A DNA stretch of 64,000 bases, from contig JBJOOR010000005.1 in assembly GCA_046051225.1 (NCBI GenBank), positions 62,001-126,000 of the forward strand, in the 5' to 3' direction. This document shows positions 52,313 through 60,662 of this stretch, piece after piece. Numbering within the stretch: the first letter of the stretch is position 1; each line of letters opens with the position of its first letter. The notes below the pieces were generated by a model, which saw only the letters and a program-made list of their open reading frames with translations, had not been told where the DNA came from and made no database searches. Made by a program: the position numbers and the translations under genes. Origin of the DNA: CAIODY01 sp046051225. GTDB lineage: Bacteria > Bacteroidota > Bacteroidia > Chitinophagales > CAIODY01.

Positions 52313-53170
52313 ATGGGCAAGAAATTAATAGCTGATAGCGGTTCTACTAAAACTGATTGGTGTTTGATTGATGGGAATAAATTTTATTATTTTAAAACGC
52401 AAGGCTTAAATCCATTTTTTTTTAATCAAATTCAAATAACCGAAATTTTAAGAAATGAATTGCAAATTCAATTGCCTATAATTGAATTTGATGAAATCAG
52501 TTTTTTTGGTTCGGGGTGTACACCTGGCGAAAAATGCGACTTAATAAAAGCAAGTTTATTGGATGTTTTTAAATCGAATAAAATTGAAGTAACAAATGAT
52601 TTATTGGGTGCTGCAAAAGGTTTAGCCAAGCAAAATGAGGGTATTATATTAATATTGGGAACAGGTTCGAACAGCGGATCTTATGATGGTAAAAAAATTA
52701 TTGAACAAGTTTCATCATTAGGTTATTTACTAGGCGATGAAGGCAGCGGTAGCCGAATTGGGAAACAATTATTAGCCGATTATTTTCGAAATAAAATGCC
52801 TATTGAATTAGCAAATTTTTTTTCATCATCTTTTAAATTAACTACTTCATCAGAATTATTAAAACAAATTTTCCAGCAACATCATCAAGGCAAATATTTA
52901 GCATCATTTGCAAAATTTGCTTTAGAAAATAAGGACAATGAATATATTAAAATACTGATTCAGAAAGAGTTTAACTTGCTTTTTGAAGAAGTGATTATGG
53001 CTTATAACAAAACTGCCCATAACATTTATGCTACGGGCAGTATTGCTTTTTATTTTGAAAATGAACTGAAAAAGGCTGCTGAAAAATTCGATTATAAAAT
53101 TGCTTTAGTAAAGCAATCGCCTATTGAAGGCTTAGCAGAATATTTTAGTAAATATGAAACCAACGGCTAA
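52313..53170 (+). CDS. BadF/BadG-type ATPase, N-acetylglucosamine-kinase-like
   Basis: A 285-residue ASKHA-fold kinase. KLIADSGSTKTDWCLIDGNK is the phosphate-1 motif. ISFFGSGCTPGEKCDLIKAS and VTNDLLGAAKGLA follow, and ILILGTGSNSGSYDGKKII is phosphate-2. GYLLGDEGSGSRIGKQLL is the family signature and NIYATGSIAFYF the adenosine motif. Bacteroidota homologues are annotated as N-acetylglucosamine kinases, so an amino-sugar substrate is likely. It overlaps the convergent DUF5777 gene by 26 bases at the 3' end, a real overlap of coding regions since both ends are conserved-looking. Confidence 0.88.
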   Translation: MGKKLIADSGSTKTDWCLIDGNKFYYFKTQGLNPFFFNQIQITEILRNELQIQLPIIEFDEISFFGSGCTPGEKCDLIKASLLDVFKSNKIEVTNDLLGAAKGLAKQNEGIILILGTGSNSGSYDGKKIIEQVSSLGYLLGDEGSGSRIGKQLLADYFRNKMPIELANFFSSSFKLTTSSELLKQIFQQHHQGKYLASFAKFALENKDNEYIKILIQKEFNLLFEEVIMAYNKTAHNIYATGSIAFYFENELKKAAEKFDYKIALVKQSPIEGLAEYFSKYETNG

Positions 53171-54059
53171 TATTAAAGCCCATTCTAACACCAAAGTTTT
53201 TAGTCCAACTTGTATTGCTATTAGGAATAAAATCTGTTTCAACTAAACCACCAGTATTTACTAAGCTAATATGAAATACATGTCCGCCTGTTTCAATTTC
53301 ATAGCCAATTCCTAATGGGTTATAATATTGTCCTGCTTTGTGCAGCGTATTTCTATAGGCGCTAAATGGTTTGTAATAGTCTATCACAATGGCACTACGT
53401 TTTGTGAATTTATATCTGCCTGCAAAACCCATTGCAAAAAAATCATTTTCATCACCGTTATTGGCAACAAAATTACGATGAACATAAGTTGGCATTATTT
53501 GAATGGATAATTTTTCACTAAACTTTCTAGCTATCAAAATTTGTGAACAATAACTAATTCTTTCTGCAAAAGCAGAGTAGTGGGTATCGCTTGTTGGGTC
53601 GCTTGAAGCCTTTGCACCGCAAATAGTTGAAACACCTAACAATGTTACACTTACTGGCATTTTATTGTCGGTAGTTTGATGTAATAATTTATATTTCAAA
53701 TAGCCATCATACAATTCTTTAACAGTGCCAAACCCTTTACTTGAACCCAAGCCAAAAGTTAAATTTTTATTGATGCCATATTCTAAAGCAATTCTAATAT
53801 TCGAGATTTGATTAAATCCATACATATTGTGTGATGTACCCGAACCAATTTCACTAAAATTATGTGAAATACGAAAATCTAATTGATGAGCACCAACAGT
53901 TTCAATGGAGTGGCTCATGTTTAACCTTGATGTTTTAAAAGTTGCAGTTACAGGGTCACTTGTTTTTTTTTCGTTGGCAAATAAATTACTTAAATCATCT
54001 TGCGCAAATAAATTAAAGCTGATTAGTACAGCCATCACTAAACTTAAAATTGATTTCAT
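53145..54059 (-). CDS. DUF5777 family beta-barrel protein
   Basis: A 304-residue outer-membrane beta-barrel protein. It has a signal peptide (MKSILSLVMAVLISFNLFAQ), then the sequence KTSRLNMSHSIETVGAHQLD followed by FRISHNFSEI, which I associate with DUF5777. Strands alternate through FGLGSSKGFGTVKELYDGYL and end in MGFNISRWFHIY with a terminal aromatic. Upstream on the same strand lie YceI, a CxxCH lipoprotein, a Rieske protein and a T9SS cargo, all apparently one operon and all extracytoplasmic. The barrel is the probable outer-membrane conduit or anchor of this group; this role is inference. Confidence 0.85.
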   Translation of the reverse strand: MKSILSLVMAVLISFNLFAQDDLSNLFANEKKTSDPVTATFKTSRLNMSHSIETVGAHQLDFRISHNFSEIGSGTSHNMYGFNQISNIRIALEYGINKNLTFGLGSSKGFGTVKELYDGYLKYKLLHQTTDNKMPVSVTLLGVSTICGAKASSDPTSDTHYSAFAERISYCSQILIARKFSEKLSIQIMPTYVHRNFVANNGDENDFFAMGFAGRYKFTKRSAIVIDYYKPFSAYRNTLHKAGQYYNPLGIGYEIETGGHVFHISLVNTGGLVETDFIPNSNTSWTKNFGVRMGFNISRWFHIY

Positions 54060-54086
54060 CTAAATTTTATTATTGGTTTTATAGGA

Positions 54087-54644
54087 TTATTTTTTTTGTG
54101 GATCAAGTGTAGCATCAACTTTAATATCAACCGATTCGGCAATATTTGCACCTACCACACTAGGAATTTTAATATTGTGGTCTTCCATTTTTACCTTAAA
54201 AGCTGCATCAATCTTTACTTTACCAGCTTTAATTGTAATTGTACCTTTGGTTTTATATTCTTTTTCAACGCCATGAATATTCATTTTGCCTTGCACCATT
54301 ACATCGTATGCGCCATCTTTGGTTAAATCATAATTTTTAATATCCACTATTTCGCCATTAAAAATAGAGTGTGTAAATTTTTCGCTTTCCATGTAATTTT
54401 CATTAAAATGTTCTTCCATCAAACTACTTTTAAAATGAAAAGAAATGTTTTTTACTTTAAAAAATACTTTACCTGTTTTAATATTTACTGCTGCTAATGC
54501 AACTTTTGAAACTGCATCAATATTTTCCATAGATGTAGCCGAAAAGAAAGAAAGCGAAGCAGTATTAGTTGTAAAAATATCTTGTGCTTTTGTACCGATA
54601 CTAGCAGCAAGAATTAGCGACAATGTGATGATGATGTTTTTCAT
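54087..54644 (-). CDS. YceI family periplasmic protein
   Basis: An exported lipocalin-like protein of 185 residues. A signal peptide (MKNIIITLSLILAASIGTKA) precedes the YceI domain: FFSATSMENIDAVSKVALAA, VNIKTGKVFFKVKNISFHFK, and HFNENYMESEKFTHSIFNGE with the MxxHxxFNE-like region. The end KIPSVVGANIAESVDIKVDA is typical. YceI proteins bind isoprenoid chains such as quinones in a beta-barrel pocket. It lies between the DUF5777 barrel and the CxxCH lipoprotein, so a quinone- or lipid-carrying role in the redox cluster is plausible but not shown. Confidence 0.9.
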   Translation of the reverse strand: MKNIIITLSLILAASIGTKAQDIFTTNTASLSFFSATSMENIDAVSKVALAAVNIKTGKVFFKVKNISFHFKSSLMEEHFNENYMESEKFTHSIFNGEIVDIKNYDLTKDGAYDVMVQGKMNIHGVEKEYKTKGTITIKAGKVKIDAAFKVKMEDHNIKIPSVVGANIAESVDIKVDATLDPQKK

Positions 54645-54696
54645 AATTATATTATTTTTTAAAGATACTAAGTCAAACTGTGTTCCAAATTATTTA

Positions 54697-55092
54697 TTAA
54701 TTATTTTTCATTCCATTATCTATCCAGCATTTAATGTACTCATTTTGTTGAGAAGATAAATCGGCATACGAAACCGATGACATATCTTTTCCATTTCCCA
54801 TCACATGATGATTGGCAGAATTAATGGTAATGAAACCATTTGTTACTTCACTTTTTAATGAGGCATAATCAGTAATAAAATGCCTTGGCGATGAAGAATG
54901 ACAACCACTGCAAAGATTGATGATTGGCGAAATATGTTTTGCAAATGTAATCGTATCGCAAAAACCTACAGTTGAACTATTGCTAACAGTTGTGATGGGT
55001 GCTTCCGATTTATGTTTAATGCATGAATTAGTTACAATAACTATTGCAGCTAATAATAAAATAGAATAGGAAATGTTTTTTTTGATTTTCAT
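54697..55092 (-). CDS. c-type cytochrome-like lipoprotein
   Basis: A 131-residue lipoprotein with one heme-attachment motif. The signal region ends VIVTNSC, with Cys24 as lipid anchor. CSGCH (61-65) is the CxxCH heme c motif, preceded by FAKHISPIINL, a segment typical of Bacteroidota cytochrome c-like domains that open with ISPII. A distal methionine ligand is plausible in HHVMGNGKDMSS. It ends CWIDNGMKNN. Its neighbours (Rieske protein, YceI, DUF5777) support a redox role in the periplasm or at the surface. Confidence 0.82.
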   Translation of the reverse strand: MKIKKNISYSILLLAAIVIVTNSCIKHKSEAPITTVSNSSTVGFCDTITFAKHISPIINLCSGCHSSSPRHFITDYASLKSEVTNGFITINSANHHVMGNGKDMSSVSYADLSSQQNEYIKCWIDNGMKNN

Positions 55093-55127
55093 TATTTATT
55101 AAATGTGATGTGATAAAAGAAAAAAAA

Positions 55128-55547
55128 TTAACCTGTGACGGTTAAAATATTTCCACTTTTTGAAACTGTATATTTTTTAATTGGTGATGGTGGTGGCCCA
55201 GATACTACATTGCCACTCATATCAAATCTACCATTATGGCATGGGCAAACAACTTGATTTACCGAATTGCTATAACTCATGCTGCAACCATTGTGTGTGC
55301 AGGTTTCGGATAATGCGGTGTAAGTATTTGCAGCTGTGCAAATAACTATTACGCCATTTGAATTAATTGAACCACCTACATTTTTTAATTGTGCATTTGA
55401 TGCTTGAGAAATATCAAGTGTAAAATTTACACTAGCACCTTGTGCTGCAGTAGATGTTTTTTTACAACTTTCCATCAATAATGCTGAACCAGCAATACCA
55501 GCTCCGCAAAGGGCTAAAGTTGCCCTTAGAAAATCTTTTCTTTCCAT
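55128..55547 (-). CDS. Rieske [2Fe-2S] protein, Tat-type lipoprotein
   Basis: A 139-residue Rieske ferredoxin-like protein. The cluster motifs CTHNGC (83-88) and CPCH (101-104) supply the ligands Cys83, His85, Cys101 and His104, with Cys88 and Cys103 as the disulphide. The N-terminus MERKDFLRATLALCGAGIAG has a Tat-like RKDFLR start, and LLMESC suggests a lipid anchor at Cys28. It is not the bc1 or b6f Rieske (too short, no cytochrome b nearby). It lies in the redox cluster and probably passes electrons between the CxxCH lipoprotein and the exported CxxxCH protein. Confidence 0.88.
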   Translation of the reverse strand: MERKDFLRATLALCGAGIAGSALLMESCKKTSTAAQGASVNFTLDISQASNAQLKNVGGSINSNGVIVICTAANTYTALSETCTHNGCSMSYSNSVNQVVCPCHNGRFDMSGNVVSGPPPSPIKKYTVSKSGNILTVTG

Positions 55548-55616
55548 ATTTTTAATTTAATTTCCATTATTGACTTTTGAGAAATAAAAAAGTTTAAAAA
55601 GTATTCGTAAATAAAA

Positions 55617-56432
55617 TTATTGTTTTACGATTTTTAAAATTCCTGATTTAGAATCAGATGAAACTTTGATAAAATAAATACCACTATTCAAATCTGAAAT
55701 ATTAAATGTTTTAGGTTGTAAAAATCTTACTGATGTAAATTGTTTAACCAATTCACCATTAATTGTATAAATTGCTACACTGCCCATTTCATCTGTACAA
55801 GCAGAAATATTGATTTCATTTACAATAGGATTGGGATAAACGGAAATATTCAATTTATTTACATTAGAAATACCAATTGTTCCACCACTACCTGGATTTG
55901 TTAATTCAGTTAGTTGCGTTTGGCTTAAAAAAGTATTTACATTGTATACTAAAAATGCTGTATAGAACGTAACTGTTCCAGCACCTGCGCTTGGGGCTGT
56001 CCATTTATAATTCCAAGTTGCTGGGCTTGAAGTTTTTCTTGAAGAATGAGTAATATAATTAGTGCCAGTAATTTTACTTCCAGCGCCTGCAATTAAAGTT
56101 CCTTTAAATCCACTTGGCGAACCTTCAACGGCAGTTTGAAAACCAAATCCACTAGATGAAGCTGTAATTGATGCTGTAACATCATACGTTGAATCTGGAT
56201 AATAACCTGTAACTACTGTACCATTTAATTTAACTGTAGCGCCGCCTTGTGATGAAGATAAATTTGCTACTGTTTCATTATGGCAGCTAGTATAACAATT
56301 GTTGCCTGCTGATGGATTGCCTGCATTGCCTGCTGGTGCACCGTTCGAACGTGAATTTGCATGATTATAGATAGATTGATAACCAAACATTGCTGAAACA
56401 ATAAAAGCAGTTGATAATAAAATTTTCTTCAT
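55617..56432 (-). CDS. T9SS-exported CxxxCH protein (choice-of-anchor type)
   Basis: A 271-residue secreted protein. The ATG at 56432 (MKKILLSTAFIVSAMFGYQS) is chosen; an upstream in-frame start at 56504 would add 24 residues that spoil the signal. The mature start GAPAGNAGNPSAGNNCYTSC has a heme-like CxxxCH motif (Cys46, Cys50, His51). The middle resembles Reeler/choice-of-anchor V domains, with VEGSPSGFKGTLIAGAGSKI. The C-terminal 80 residues are a type A sorting domain: ISVYPNPIVNEINISACTDE and IYFIKVSSDSKSGILKIVKQ. It is thus delivered to the cell surface by the type IX system and is the presumed outer member of the redox cluster. Confidence 0.85.
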   Translation of the reverse strand: MKKILLSTAFIVSAMFGYQSIYNHANSRSNGAPAGNAGNPSAGNNCYTSCHNETVANLSSSQGGATVKLNGTVVTGYYPDSTYDVTASITASSSGFGFQTAVEGSPSGFKGTLIAGAGSKITGTNYITHSSRKTSSPATWNYKWTAPSAGAGTVTFYTAFLVYNVNTFLSQTQLTELTNPGSGGTIGISNVNKLNISVYPNPIVNEINISACTDEMGSVAIYTINGELVKQFTSVRFLQPKTFNISDLNSGIYFIKVSSDSKSGILKIVKQ

Positions 56433-56542
56433 TTGATTGTAAAAAGTTATGTGTTGAGATTTTAAAATTTTTGGCAAGAAAAACATTTTTTTAAAAAAAA
56501 CCAAATGGTTGGCTTAATACCAAGTATGAATTGTAACAAAAG

Positions 56543-58216
56543 TTACTTAGCGCTAAGTAATGATTTATACTGTGCTTTATTTTGTAATATTTCTAATGCT
56601 TTTAAAATATCAGGGTCGTTGTTAAAGTCGGCTTCCATTCTACCTTTTTGATAATAATATCTTGATACAATTTCATTTTCTAATAGGTCTTTTATTTCTT
56701 TTTTGTTGTGATAAATATCTTGCGATTTATCACGTTTTAATTTTGTTTTTAAAGCTTCCAATTCAGATTTAATATCATCTAAATACTTTTCTTTTTCGGC
56801 TTGTTTTTTAAATTCATCAATCGCTTCTTCGCTTTCAGAATGATGTTCGAAATTTTTTGTAGATGCATATTTCACAAATTCATCAAACTCGGCATCTGTT
56901 AATCTAAATTGTTTTGCTGATGAAATAGTAGAATGGTTTATTTTATAATTGGTGGCAAAATCAAACAAAATATTTTTCAATAATAATTCTTCAGCAAGTT
57001 TACTTAAATCAACTTCTTCGGTTTTAATATCGGGTTCAATACCACCGCCATCAAATACTTTTCGTCCGTTTTTGGTTTTAAATTCATGCTTTAATGAATC
57101 GGGTACTTTGCCCACACTGCCATCAGCATTGCGATGCGAATAATCTAAGGCTTGTATGCATCTGCCGCTTGGTATATAATATTTTGCGGTGGTTATTTTT
57201 AATTTATAATTATAAGCTAATGGTCGGGTGGTTTGTACTAAGCCTTTTCCGAATGTACGCTGCCCAATTATTACACCTCTATCATAATCTTGAATTACAC
57301 CTGATAAAATTTCGGAAGCACTTGCCGAACCATGATTAGCTAAAATTATCAATGGCATTTCGGCATCTAAAGGCATGTTTAGTGCATTATATTTTTTTGC
57401 CCATTCATCCATTCTGCCTTTGGTGCTTACTATTTCATTGCCTCTTGGAATAAATAAATTGGCAATGTTTACCGCTTCGTTCAATAATCCACCGGGGTTG
57501 CCCCTTACATCAATTACCAACGATTTAATGGCTGGGTTATTTCTTTTTAATTCTTTAATTCCTTCTGCCATTTGTCTTGAGCTTTCATCAGTGAATTGCA
57601 AGAATTTGATATAGCCTGTTTCATCATTTATCATACCTACGTACGAAACGCTTTTGATTGCAATTTCTTCTCGTTTGATATCTTTTGTGATTTCATCGTT
57701 GCTGCCTGGGCGCTTTACTGTGATTTTAAAACTTGTGCCAGCAATGCCTTTTAGCAATTTGCTTACGTCTGATACGGATTTGTTTTTGCATGAAATGCCA
57801 TCGATATTTACAATGGCATCGCCTGCTTGCAATCCATTGCGTTGAGCTGGGAAACCTTCGTAGGGTTCGGCGATTACGATGTATTCGCCTTCGTCTCGTA
57901 CTTGTGAGCCTATGCCTCCGTACTTGCCTGTGGTTTGAAATTTATAATTATCTAGGTCGTCTTCGGTAATTAGGTTGGTGTATGGGTCTAATGATTCGAG
58001 CATTACATCAATGCCTGTGGTTACTAGTTTATCGGGGTCGAGTGGGTCGACATAGTTTGTGTTTAACTCTTTATATAGTGATTGAAAAATGTCGAGGTTT
58101 TTGTTTAATTCGAAATATGAATCGGCTGCTTGGAAGCTGCAAAGGGCTACTATTAAGCCTATTAAAACAAATTTGAATGTTTTGTTTTGCAAAATATATT
58201 TAAGTTGGGATAACAT
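56543..58216 (-). CDS. S41 family carboxyl-terminal processing peptidase
   Basis: A 557-residue periplasmic Ctp protease. The N-terminal membrane anchor/signal (FKFVLIGLIVALCSFQAADS) is followed by a PDZ domain with YGGIGSQVRDEGEYIVIAEP and GLQAGDAIVNIDGI (about 90-180). The catalytic core has NPGGLLNEAVNIANLFI and ANHGSASASEILSGVIQDYD, with the nucleophile serine in GSASASE and a lysine in GQRTFGKGLVQTTRPLAY. A charged C-terminal extension of about 150 residues (DIKSELEALKTKLKRDKSQD) is helical. It is monocistronic. Confidence 0.93.
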   Translation of the reverse strand: MLSQLKYILQNKTFKFVLIGLIVALCSFQAADSYFELNKNLDIFQSLYKELNTNYVDPLDPDKLVTTGIDVMLESLDPYTNLITEDDLDNYKFQTTGKYGGIGSQVRDEGEYIVIAEPYEGFPAQRNGLQAGDAIVNIDGISCKNKSVSDVSKLLKGIAGTSFKITVKRPGSNDEITKDIKREEIAIKSVSYVGMINDETGYIKFLQFTDESSRQMAEGIKELKRNNPAIKSLVIDVRGNPGGLLNEAVNIANLFIPRGNEIVSTKGRMDEWAKKYNALNMPLDAEMPLIILANHGSASASEILSGVIQDYDRGVIIGQRTFGKGLVQTTRPLAYNYKLKITTAKYYIPSGRCIQALDYSHRNADGSVGKVPDSLKHEFKTKNGRKVFDGGGIEPDIKTEEVDLSKLAEELLLKNILFDFATNYKINHSTISSAKQFRLTDAEFDEFVKYASTKNFEHHSESEEAIDEFKKQAEKEKYLDDIKSELEALKTKLKRDKSQDIYHNKKEIKDLLENEIVSRYYYQKGRMEADFNNDPDILKALEILQNKAQYKSLLSAK

Positions 58217-58313
58217 GATTAGTGAATAAGTTGCGTAAAATTGTATGCTAATGTAAAGAGTATTGGGTATTTTTTAGCAGGATATAAATATTTTAATTTT
58301 AATTGCTTTGTTA

Positions 58314-60662
58314 ATGAAAGAAAAACTTATCTTTTGTGCTATCCTATTTCATGCGATAATTTCAAATGCTAAAACGATTGAGCAGTCATTAAATAGTGAT
58401 AAAGTGCAATGGCGGTTTCGCTGTGGGGCATGTATTGCTGATAAAAGGGATATTGCTGGCGGTGGAAGGGATATTGATTTTGGCAAAAGGTTGATGCAAG
58501 GCTTTGCTGCCAAAGTGCCTGGCACTATTCATTTAGACCTTTTGGATAATAGGTTAATTGCTGACCCATTTTATGCTGATAATGAGAAACGTTTGCAATG
58601 GATTGACACTGCGGATTGGGTGTATGAGACTAAATTTGATATGGATAGAAATGTGTACGAACAGCATAACATTGAATTGCAATTGGATGGCTTAGATACT
58701 TATGCTGATGTGTATCTGAATGATAAAAAAGTGGTGGCGGCCGATAATATGTTTGTGCAATGGAATGAGGATGTGAAAGATTATTTAAAGCTTAAAGGCA
58801 ATAGGCTTACTATTGTTTTTCATGCTACATTAAAGGAGGCGAAAAGATTAAAGGCTTCGTTTGAAAAGCAACATGGTTATTCGTTGCCCGAGGGTGAAAG
58901 GGTTTTTGTGCGTAAGGCTCAATACCAATTTGGATGGGATTTTGCTCCTAGGCTATTGGGTTGTGGTATTTGGAAGGGTGTAAAACTGGTGGCATGGAGT
59001 GATTTTAGAATTAATGATATTGCTTTTGAAACTAGGAAAATATTTGCTTCGGATTCGGCTATTATTAATTTGAAATTGAAAATTGATTTTGACCAAAATA
59101 AATGGCATACCCATGATGCCACTATGAAAAGCGATAAAACATTGCCGCTTTTTATTATTATCAATAATAAATCGAGAACGGATACTTTTCAATTCAATCA
59201 TTCTATTAATGATATGGATGAAGATATTGAGCAAGAATTTAAAATCTATTATCCTATTATTTGGAGTTGTAATGGTACGGGAAATGCCAATTTTGAATCG
59301 GTGCGATTGCAAATTCAAACTTCATGTATCAATACTGATGCTTCGCTGCGCCATATCAATATTGATTTAAAGAATATTGATTTGGCTATTAGAAGTAGTG
59401 AATTGGTAGAACATATTGATTCTATTGGCGAATGCTTTTACTTTAAGCTTAATGGCAAACCTGTTTTTATTAAAGGGGCTAATTGGGTGCCTGCCGATGT
59501 ATTTCTTCCCCATGTTTCGCATCAAAAATATCGCAATTTGATAATGGCTGCTAAAGATGCTGGTATGAATATGCTTCGGGTATGGGGTGGTGGCGCTTAT
59601 GAGGATGAGTATTTTTATCATCTGTGTGATTCGATGGGCATTATGATATGGCAAGACATGATGTTTGCATGTGCTTTGTATCCCGAAGATTCGCTTGTAA
59701 CTAGTAATGCTATTACTGGCAAAATAGAGCAATATAGATTGTTTCCTGCCAATGCCGAAGACGAAATAGAGCAATTGAAATGCAGATTATTGAAGCATCC
59801 TTCGGTGGTATTGCTATGTGGTAACAACGAAATAGATGAGGGTTTGAACAATTGGGGATGGCAATCGAGCCTGCATTATTCGGCTACTGATAGTGCTAAT
59901 GAGGCTATTAAATATTATAAAATGTTTGCCGATAAAACGCAAGGCATTAAGGGTGATATGTTTTATGATATGGATAATTATATATCTACTTCGCCCAAAT
60001 ATGGATGGGGGCACAGCCAAAGCTTAACGCATGCCGATAGCCACTATTGGGGTGTGTGGTGGGGCATGGAGCCTTATGAAATGTACAATATTCGTGTGCC
60101 TCGATTCGCTAGTGAATACGGTATGCAGAGTTTGCCTTGCTTGGCTACTATTAGGAAGTTTGCTCCCGATTCATCGCTTCGCATCAATTCGGTGGCTATG
60201 CGCAATCATCAGAAACATCCTACGGGCTATGAGAATTTGGATGGCTATTTAAAGTATTATCATTTTAATGTTTATGGGGGTGATGTGAAGGGTAGGAAAG
60301 TGATTGCCGAATATGGCAAGGGCAATCCCGATGAAATGGATACGATTACTAATGCTATCAAATTGGCTAGTGATGATAGCATTATTAATCCTGACAGGTT
60401 TTCAAATCCTGTCAGGATTGGGAATAATCCTGTCAGCATTAGGCAATTTGAAGATTATATTAATGCTACGCAACAGTTGCAAGCCGATGCCCTGCGCACT
60501 GCTATCGAAGCGCATTTAAAAGCTCAGCCTAGGTGTATGGGTACTATCTTATGGCAATTGAACGAACCTTGGCCGGGTGCCAGTTGGAGTTTAATTGATT
60601 ATTATGGTAATAAAAAGAAAGCCTATTATGAGGTACAAAGATTGTACAAAAGGCAACCTTAA
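58314..60662 (+). CDS. Glycoside hydrolase family 2 beta-mannosidase
   Basis: Hydrolyses terminal beta-D-mannose residues; 782 residues from the ATG at 58314 (a TTG two codons earlier is in frame). After a signal peptide (MKEKLIFCAILFHAIISNAK) come the GH2 jelly-roll (FAAKVPGTIHLDLLDNRLIA), the Ig-like domain and the TIM barrel. The acid/base is Glu506 in LCGNNEIDEG and the nucleophile Glu601 in RFASEYGMQS. YLKYYHFNVYGGDVKGRKVI is followed by an unusual insertion near residues 692-707 encoded by palindromic DNA. Its stop codon abuts the stop of the next gene, which runs the other way. Confidence 0.92.
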   Translation: MKEKLIFCAILFHAIISNAKTIEQSLNSDKVQWRFRCGACIADKRDIAGGGRDIDFGKRLMQGFAAKVPGTIHLDLLDNRLIADPFYADNEKRLQWIDTADWVYETKFDMDRNVYEQHNIELQLDGLDTYADVYLNDKKVVAADNMFVQWNEDVKDYLKLKGNRLTIVFHATLKEAKRLKASFEKQHGYSLPEGERVFVRKAQYQFGWDFAPRLLGCGIWKGVKLVAWSDFRINDIAFETRKIFASDSAIINLKLKIDFDQNKWHTHDATMKSDKTLPLFIIINNKSRTDTFQFNHSINDMDEDIEQEFKIYYPIIWSCNGTGNANFESVRLQIQTSCINTDASLRHINIDLKNIDLAIRSSELVEHIDSIGECFYFKLNGKPVFIKGANWVPADVFLPHVSHQKYRNLIMAAKDAGMNMLRVWGGGAYEDEYFYHLCDSMGIMIWQDMMFACALYPEDSLVTSNAITGKIEQYRLFPANAEDEIEQLKCRLLKHPSVVLLCGNNEIDEGLNNWGWQSSLHYSATDSANEAIKYYKMFADKTQGIKGDMFYDMDNYISTSPKYGWGHSQSLTHADSHYWGVWWGMEPYEMYNIRVPRFASEYGMQSLPCLATIRKFAPDSSLRINSVAMRNHQKHPTGYENLDGYLKYYHFNVYGGDVKGRKVIAEYGKGNPDEMDTITNAIKLASDDSIINPDRFSNPVRIGNNPVSIRQFEDYINATQQLQADALRTAIEAHLKAQPRCMGTILWQLNEPWPGASWSLIDYYGNKKKAYYEVQRLYKRQP
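60387..60419. repeat. Palindromic element within the beta-mannosidase gene
   Basis: AATCCTGACAGG (60387-60398) and CCTGTCAGGATT (60408-60419) are perfect 12-base arms around a 9-base loop. A third half copy, AATCCTGTCAG, begins at about 60426. The unit is in frame and encodes NPDRFSNPVRI plus NNPVSI, without stop codons. Confidence 0.75.
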
